Positions 60,201-64,000 of a DNA stretch of 64,000 nt are shown in pieces (position 1 is the first letter of the stretch; every line of letters starts with the position of its first letter). Under the pieces are notes generated by a model. It saw nothing but the letters and a program-made list of their open reading frames with translations. It had not been told where the DNA came from and searched no databases. A program made the translations under genes and the position numbers. The DNA is taken from contig NZ_JBIQVZ010000010.1 in the NCBI RefSeq assembly GCF_044335535.1, positions 38,263 to 102,262 on the forward strand, in the 5' to 3' direction. The stretch comes from Mariniflexile sp044335535 (GTDB taxonomy: Bacteria; Bacteroidota; Bacteroidia; Flavobacteriales; Flavobacteriaceae).

Positions 60201-63200
60201 CAAAAACAGATATTTTATGTTTCGATGCAGATAATACAGGTACTATTACTGTTAATGTTACAAATGCCAATGGAAACAGTTTAATGTACAGTATAGATAA
60301 TGGTGTGACGTTCTTCAACTCGCCAGTATTTACAGGATTGGCAGCAGGTAATTACGATGTCGTAGTTCAATATGCCATAGGAACAGATGTGTGTGTGACA
60401 ACACCACAACCCATAACAATTACAACAGCAACCGCCATTAGTGGCATTGCAACCTTAACGTCACCTTATACCTGTACAACGAATGGTGTTATAACAGTTT
60501 CAGGTATTTCGGGAGGGACAGCTCCTTATACATATAGTATAGATGGTGTAAATTTCCAAACAGGACTTACCTTTTCAGGTCTGGTAAATGGAACTTACAC
60601 TGTAACCATAAAAGATGCCAACAATTGTACATTTGCAACAGCACCAATAACCATCGACCCATTAAATCCACCGACAGATTTAAGTTTTAGCAATACACCT
60701 TTAAGCTGTCCGTCAATGACTTCCGATGTAACGGTAACAGCAACAGGAGGTGTTGGTACTTTAGAATACCAAATCATTGCACCAGTAGCATCTGCAACGG
60801 CTTATCAAACTTCAAATGTGTTTTCAGGTTTAGTACCAAATACCTATACCTTTAGAGTAAGGGATGCTAATGAATGTGTTTACACAGAATCCTTTACCAT
60901 TACACCTTTAGTACCGATAACTTTAAACACTGTTTTAACCAAAGACTTAGATTGTACGGCTTCACCTGATGCTATCATAATGGGGACATTTTCAGGAGGC
61001 GTTGCACCGTTTACTTATGCGGTTTCTATAAATGGAAATGCGTATAGTTCTTTGGGAGCAACAGGATCACCGTTCAATTACTCAACACCAAATAATGGCA
61101 CATATCAATTCCAAATAACAGACGCTAATGGATGTACTGCTGAATCTAGTGTGCAAACCGTTAATGCTATTTCGTTTCCTAATATCATTTCTGTGGTACA
61201 AACACAACAAATTTTGTGTAACGACGATGATTCAGCTGCTATTCAAATTACAATAGACAATACAGTAGGGACTCCTCCTTTTGTTATTAATGTGAATAAT
61301 GATACCACAGGGACTAATTATGGTACACAAACATCTGGTTTAACAGCAGGAACTTATACTATTACTCTAACCGATTCAAAATCCTGTACAGATACAGAAA
61401 CTATTGTAATAGGAGAACCTGCACCAATTGATGTAACGCATCATGCCGTAGATATTAGCTGTGATCCCATTTTCGGGGTTTCAAAAGGGTCCGTTATTAT
61501 AGATGCTGTTTCAGGAGGTACGGCACCTTATAATTATTTTGTAACAGGAACTAATGGATACTCAGCTTCTGAGCTTAATTCATCTGGTACAACCTCTGTG
61601 ACATTTGATGTGGTCGATTTTGGACTGTATCAAATAAACGTAGTTGATGCCAATGGGTGCTCTATATTAATTCAAGACGTTTTAGTGGCATCTCCTCCAA
61701 ATAATTTAGATATTTCGATAAACACAACAGCAGACTGTCTCACTGGAGGAGAAGCAGAGATACGTATTGGTACAGCATTAGCTAGTGCAGGTCCTTTCTT
61801 TTTCAGTATTTATCAAGGCCCTACTTCTGTATATCCTAATCCACCAGGAACCTGGTTACCAGAAGATGCGTTAGGTAGTAAAAAAGCAACGTTTACGGGG
61901 TTGGTTCCAGGGGTCACCTATACGTTTATTGTTTATGATGATGCGACCAATTGTAGTTATTACCAAACAGCAACAACGCCAATTCCAACAAACTCATCAT
62001 TAACAGCTACCGCTTTGACCTCTAATAATATTACTTGTGTTGGAAGTGCAGATGGCAATGTATCATTTACAATCAATAGTGTCTATGGTTCGCCTACAAC
62101 TGTAAATTATGAAATATGGAATTCCTTATCAACTACAGCAACGGGAATAAATGGGGTTGGTGTGGTACCTGCCGGTGGATCATTACCAATAACTAATTTA
62201 GGTCCATTGCCTTTTGGAACCTATTTTGTTTTGATAAGAGAAACTACGGGCCCTAATGCAGGATGTAGTATAGCAACAGTTCCTTTTAGTATTACAGAAT
62301 CGGCAATTGATTTAAGTATCAGTGCTACGGTTGATAAAAATGCCAATTGTAATCCAAGTTCTGGTGTTATAAGTGCCATTGCAAGAGACGGAACAGCACC
62401 TTATGTATATCAATTAACCACATCGGCTACACCTCCTTTAGCAACCGATCCATCATGGGCATCCGCTAATACATTCAATAGGGATGCAGGTAATTATTAT
62501 GTACATGTTAAAGATGCGTATGGTTGTATAAAAACGACTTCGGTATTAGTATTGCCACCAGACCCAACTCCAGTGATTTCAGCCACATTAAACAATCAAT
62601 GTACAGCAGTAGAAGGCAATTTTGCTATAGATGTTGCATTAACAACAGCAGGAATTGCACCTTACGCTTATAGTATTGATGGAGGAGCTTTTCAAACAAG
62701 AATAGCGCCATTTACCATATCCAATTTAGCTTCAGGAAGTCATACAGTAGAGGTAAGGGATGCCAATGGTTGTGGTAATTTAGTAACTGTAGATATCATA
62801 GCGCCAGTAAATTTATCACCAACTGTTAGCACTTTACCAACATGTAATGATGATGATGGTGTATTGACCATAACAGGTTCTGGCGGTACGGGTTCTTACA
62901 CATATAGTATAAGTCCAAGTCCAGCATCTGCCAGCATTAGTGGTAATATTATTTCAGGATTGCCTTCGGGAAGTTACACTGTTACTATAACAGATGCCAT
63001 TACTTCATGTACCGAAGATGTAGAGGTATTTTTACCATCAACAACGCTTCCAACAATAACTTTAAGTGCACCGACAGCAATTACATGTTTTGGCGAGACA
63101 AATGGTACTTTTGAAATTAATGTAAGTGGGTATACAGGTTCTTATACTTTTGAAGTTTTTAATAGTTCCGGAGCCTCTATAAATGGGGTTGTATCGGCTA

Positions 63201-64000
63201 ATACATCAACCAATCCGTTATTGGTAACAGGCATTCCAACAGGGAATTACACGGTTGTAATTACGGAGACAGCAAGTCCGTTTTGTTCGGCGTCTTCAAA
63301 TGTGGTTACAATTAACTCGCCTTTAAATCCATTAGCATTAGTAGCTTCAGAAACCTCAAATGTTACCTGTGATGATAATAAGGGGACAATTACTGCCATA
63401 GCTAATGGTGGTTATGGTGCCTATGAATATGAATTAACAGGTTCTGCAACGGTGGGCTATTCATCTAATGGAACATTTAGTGGTTTATCGGCTGGAGCTT
63501 ACACCGTAAATGTAAAGGACGCTGGTGGATGTGTCGTTTCGGACAATGTAACGTTAACCATTCCAACTCCAATAAATGCCACTGTAACGGCAACACCAAC
63601 TCTATTGTCCTGCTTTGGAGACAAAAACGCAACAATAACCGTAGGCAATGTGACGGGCGGCCAGGGAAGTAATTATACGTACACCCTTAACATGGTGCTG
63701 CCAACGGTAACATCGTCGGGTCCACAGGCATCGGCGGTATTTAGCGGACTGGGAGCGGGAACGTACAATGTTACGGTTACCGATGGCTATAACTGTGAGT
63801 TTACGACAACCGATGTTGTTATATCGGAGCCAGAGCAAATAGTGGCCAGTTTGGTAAAGGCAACGTCCCAGACCTGTTTAACAGAAGCCACCCTAACATT
63901 AAGCGCAACAGGAGGAACAGGAGCTTATGAATATAGTGATGGTGCCTCTTTTGCTAACGTTATTGGATCATTTACATCAAGTGTTACTTTTTCCGTATCC
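57299..64000 (+). CDS. Giant SprB-repeat surface adhesin (incomplete)
   Basis: The frame is open from ATG 57299 to the window end (2234 codons seen). A signal peptide (LLVILFFLTCLGSMLGQ) is followed by a unique domain (about residues 27-370), a DUF11-like domain (about 375-500, LTKIVEDALGN.. GFQNTGNDDATDLTI), a PKD/Ig-like part (about 545-600), and from about residue 800 many SprB-type repeats. Each repeat is near 80 residues: TC...G.I, GG..PY.YS, F.GL..G.Y.V.V.D...C. Such proteins are moved by the gliding machinery and exported by the type IX system; the expected C-terminal sorting domain lies beyond the window. One unit at about 63600-63880 uses clearly more G and C at third positions than its neighbours. 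Confidence 0.88.
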   Translation, partial: MKKTTLTNLLVILFFLTCLGSMLGQNLVPFNPRYDEAIKGDMLLIGNSNLGVHITDPYSGTNNNESSTNRDNMVYVDIDNDNNTFNSSSADLEVPNDVSCYKIVYAGLYWSSVVKGDTPMADVKFKTPESGNYIDITGTEIYYQNSSDNRDSNTFAYYSDVTDILIALSNPEGTYTVANISSMTSAMMNSGTGRNTEGLSAGWSLFVIYEDPLLPSKYITSFDGFTKIHNQAPNNEQTFPISGFQTIPTGPVRAKYAFSALEGDRGWTEDYLEINGTKISATNASGTVIRPNNNFFNSTVSIIDPNTNSPMLFTDRNPTSSNTLGFDAGIINIPNAGNSLIANGDTSATIKLGTNIDIYYFYFSAFAIEIIAPNIVLTKIVEDALGNDIGGQVVDLGDELYYTIGFQNTGNDDATDLTIRDILPTNVVFNYPADIMPLPVGVSVQSYNPTTRELIFDIDPSVVEENDPVSEIQFRVTVVATCSLLSDACSNNIDNQAYATYKGTINPDFTISDDPSFSSNTGCLLTPGATNFLADLNDCIFEEEVILCGDSTVLTAGSGYDAYSWTNDSGTVIGTTQSITVTASGTYYVHNTAIAPCQSTDQVFNVVTFGAGVTNPVIPFADEVVTCPNDGKQLPNIFLCGANDSRFIQTNITDTSSIIWEKLDETSCAAVTEEDCANENLDCTWNQVGTGPNFMVDTAGQYRLTLNYTGGCFNQFYFNVYENLLVPTVTSRDIYCTTPGEITVGGVPSGYEFSIDGTNYQTSNVFSINTPNLYSVYIRQIDVTPNPCIFTVPDVQIRQRDFTVSTIITQPYCNGEKGSVVLAANDVRPQYFYSIYQGGTLINSVGPINASDYTFANLNPGIYTATVSTEDGCTETVDIEIIDPPLLTATSALTTPLTCTDGEITVYPEGGTPPYYYFVNSTTEFQSTPQIAVTAPGVYNIIVMDSNNCPAETSITVDATPAPDFNVAKTDILCFDADNTGTITVNVTNANGNSLMYSIDNGVTFFNSPVFTGLAAGNYDVVVQYAIGTDVCVTTPQPITITTATAISGIATLTSPYTCTTNGVITVSGISGGTAPYTYSIDGVNFQTGLTFSGLVNGTYTVTIKDANNCTFATAPITIDPLNPPTDLSFSNTPLSCPSMTSDVTVTATGGVGTLEYQIIAPVASATAYQTSNVFSGLVPNTYTFRVRDANECVYTESFTITPLVPITLNTVLTKDLDCTASPDAIIMGTFSGGVAPFTYAVSINGNAYSSLGATGSPFNYSTPNNGTYQFQITDANGCTAESSVQTVNAISFPNIISVVQTQQILCNDDDSAAIQITIDNTVGTPPFVINVNNDTTGTNYGTQTSGLTAGTYTITLTDSKSCTDTETIVIGEPAPIDVTHHAVDISCDPIFGVSKGSVIIDAVSGGTAPYNYFVTGTNGYSASELNSSGTTSVTFDVVDFGLYQINVVDANGCSILIQDVLVASPPNNLDISINTTADCLTGGEAEIRIGTALASAGPFFFSIYQGPTSVYPNPPGTWLPEDALGSKKATFTGLVPGVTYTFIVYDDATNCSYYQTATTPIPTNSSLTATALTSNNITCVGSADGNVSFTINSVYGSPTTVNYEIWNSLSTTATGINGVGVVPAGGSLPITNLGPLPFGTYFVLIRETTGPNAGCSIATVPFSITESAIDLSISATVDKNANCNPSSGVISAIARDGTAPYVYQLTTSATPPLATDPSWASANTFNRDAGNYYVHVKDAYGCIKTTSVLVLPPDPTPVISATLNNQCTAVEGNFAIDVALTTAGIAPYAYSIDGGAFQTRIAPFTISNLASGSHTVEVRDANGCGNLVTVDIIAPVNLSPTVSTLPTCNDDDGVLTITGSGGTGSYTYSISPSPASASISGNIISGLPSGSYTVTITDAITSCTEDVEVFLPSTTLPTITLSAPTAITCFGETNGTFEINVSGYTGSYTFEVFNSSGASINGVVSANTSTNPLLVTGIPTGNYTVVITETASPFCSASSNVVTINSPLNPLALVASETSNVTCDDNKGTITAIANGGYGAYEYELTGSATVGYSSNGTFSGLSAGAYTVNVKDAGGCVVSDNVTLTIPTPINATVTATPTLLSCFGDKNATITVGNVTGGQGSNYTYTLNMVLPTVTSSGPQASAVFSGLGAGTYNVTVTDGYNCEFTTTDVVISEPEQIVASLVKATSQTCLTEATLTLSATGGTGAYEYSDGASFANVIGSFTSSVTFSVS

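Noticed and set aside
58108..60777. Several minus-strand open frames inside the adhesin gene
   Set aside because: They are shadows of the low-complexity Thr/Gly/Asn-rich repeats of the plus-strand gene.
1..64000. tRNA, rRNA, transposase, integrase or phage genes
   Set aside because: I looked on both strands and recognised none. The mobile sequences seen are short and non-coding.

Overview
The window looks like a chromosome segment of a low-GC member of the Bacteroidota, most likely a marine or soil Flavobacteriaceae. The reasons are promoter -7 elements of the TAnnTTTG type, a SprB-repeat adhesin with a signal peptide, MoaC-MogA and MoeB-rhodanese fusions, and the typical interspersed flavobacterial repeats. 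I saw no tRNA or rRNA gene, no transposase, no phage gene and no CRISPR array.

Region 1 (1-32.9 kb) is a compact stress or dormancy island. It holds a PAS histidine kinase with a REC-Crp/Fnr response regulator, dodecin, five tandem-domain universal stress proteins, uracil phosphoribosyltransferase, PEP synthase, an SDR oxidoreductase, a fatty acid desaturase, a class II ribonucleotide reductase, an eRF1-like protein, an ATP-cone nuclease, a beta-CASP RNase, Hsp20, OsmC, an alpha/beta hydrolase with a phosphoribosyltransferase, a P-type cation ATPase, a PfkB sugar kinase, a PNPOx-like flavoprotein and three related small helical proteins. The gene content resembles the DosR hypoxia regulon of Mycobacterium tuberculosis. 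Twelve copies of a palindrome, (A/C)TGAT-N4-ATCAT, lie in this region. In most of them a TAnnTTTG-like -7 element sits 32-33 bp further on, centre to centre, which is the class II activator geometry. One such promoter precedes no gene but leads to a strong terminator, so a small RNA is likely. A ~95 bp 5' leader with a tiny conserved ORF is repeated in front of four genes.

Region 2 (32.9-35.3 kb) holds two ordinary genes, a THUMP-like methyltransferase and an AI-2E family transporter. Region 3 (35.3-46.6 kb) is a nitrate/redox block on the minus strand. It has an outer membrane porin, an NrtABCD-type transporter, a four-gene electron-transfer module (pentahaem cytochrome, FAD/2Fe-2S reductase, membrane cytochrome b-like protein, haem lipoprotein), a globin and an FNR-type regulator with four cluster-type cysteines. 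Region 4 (46.8-54.1 kb) is a molybdenum cofactor operon (moeA, modE-like, tauE-like, mobA, moaD, moeB, moaE, moaC-mogA, moaA). Region 5 holds a quinol-dependent nitric oxide reductase and, from 57.3 kb to the window end, an incomplete giant adhesin.

Together the genes describe a bacterium that meets oxygen limitation by switching to nitrogen-oxide respiration or detoxification while running a survival programme of stress proteins, PEP-level metabolism, oxygen-independent dNTP synthesis and ion pumping. No nitrate reductase is inside the window. Short inverted-repeat elements (families A/C, B and D) are scattered between the modules.
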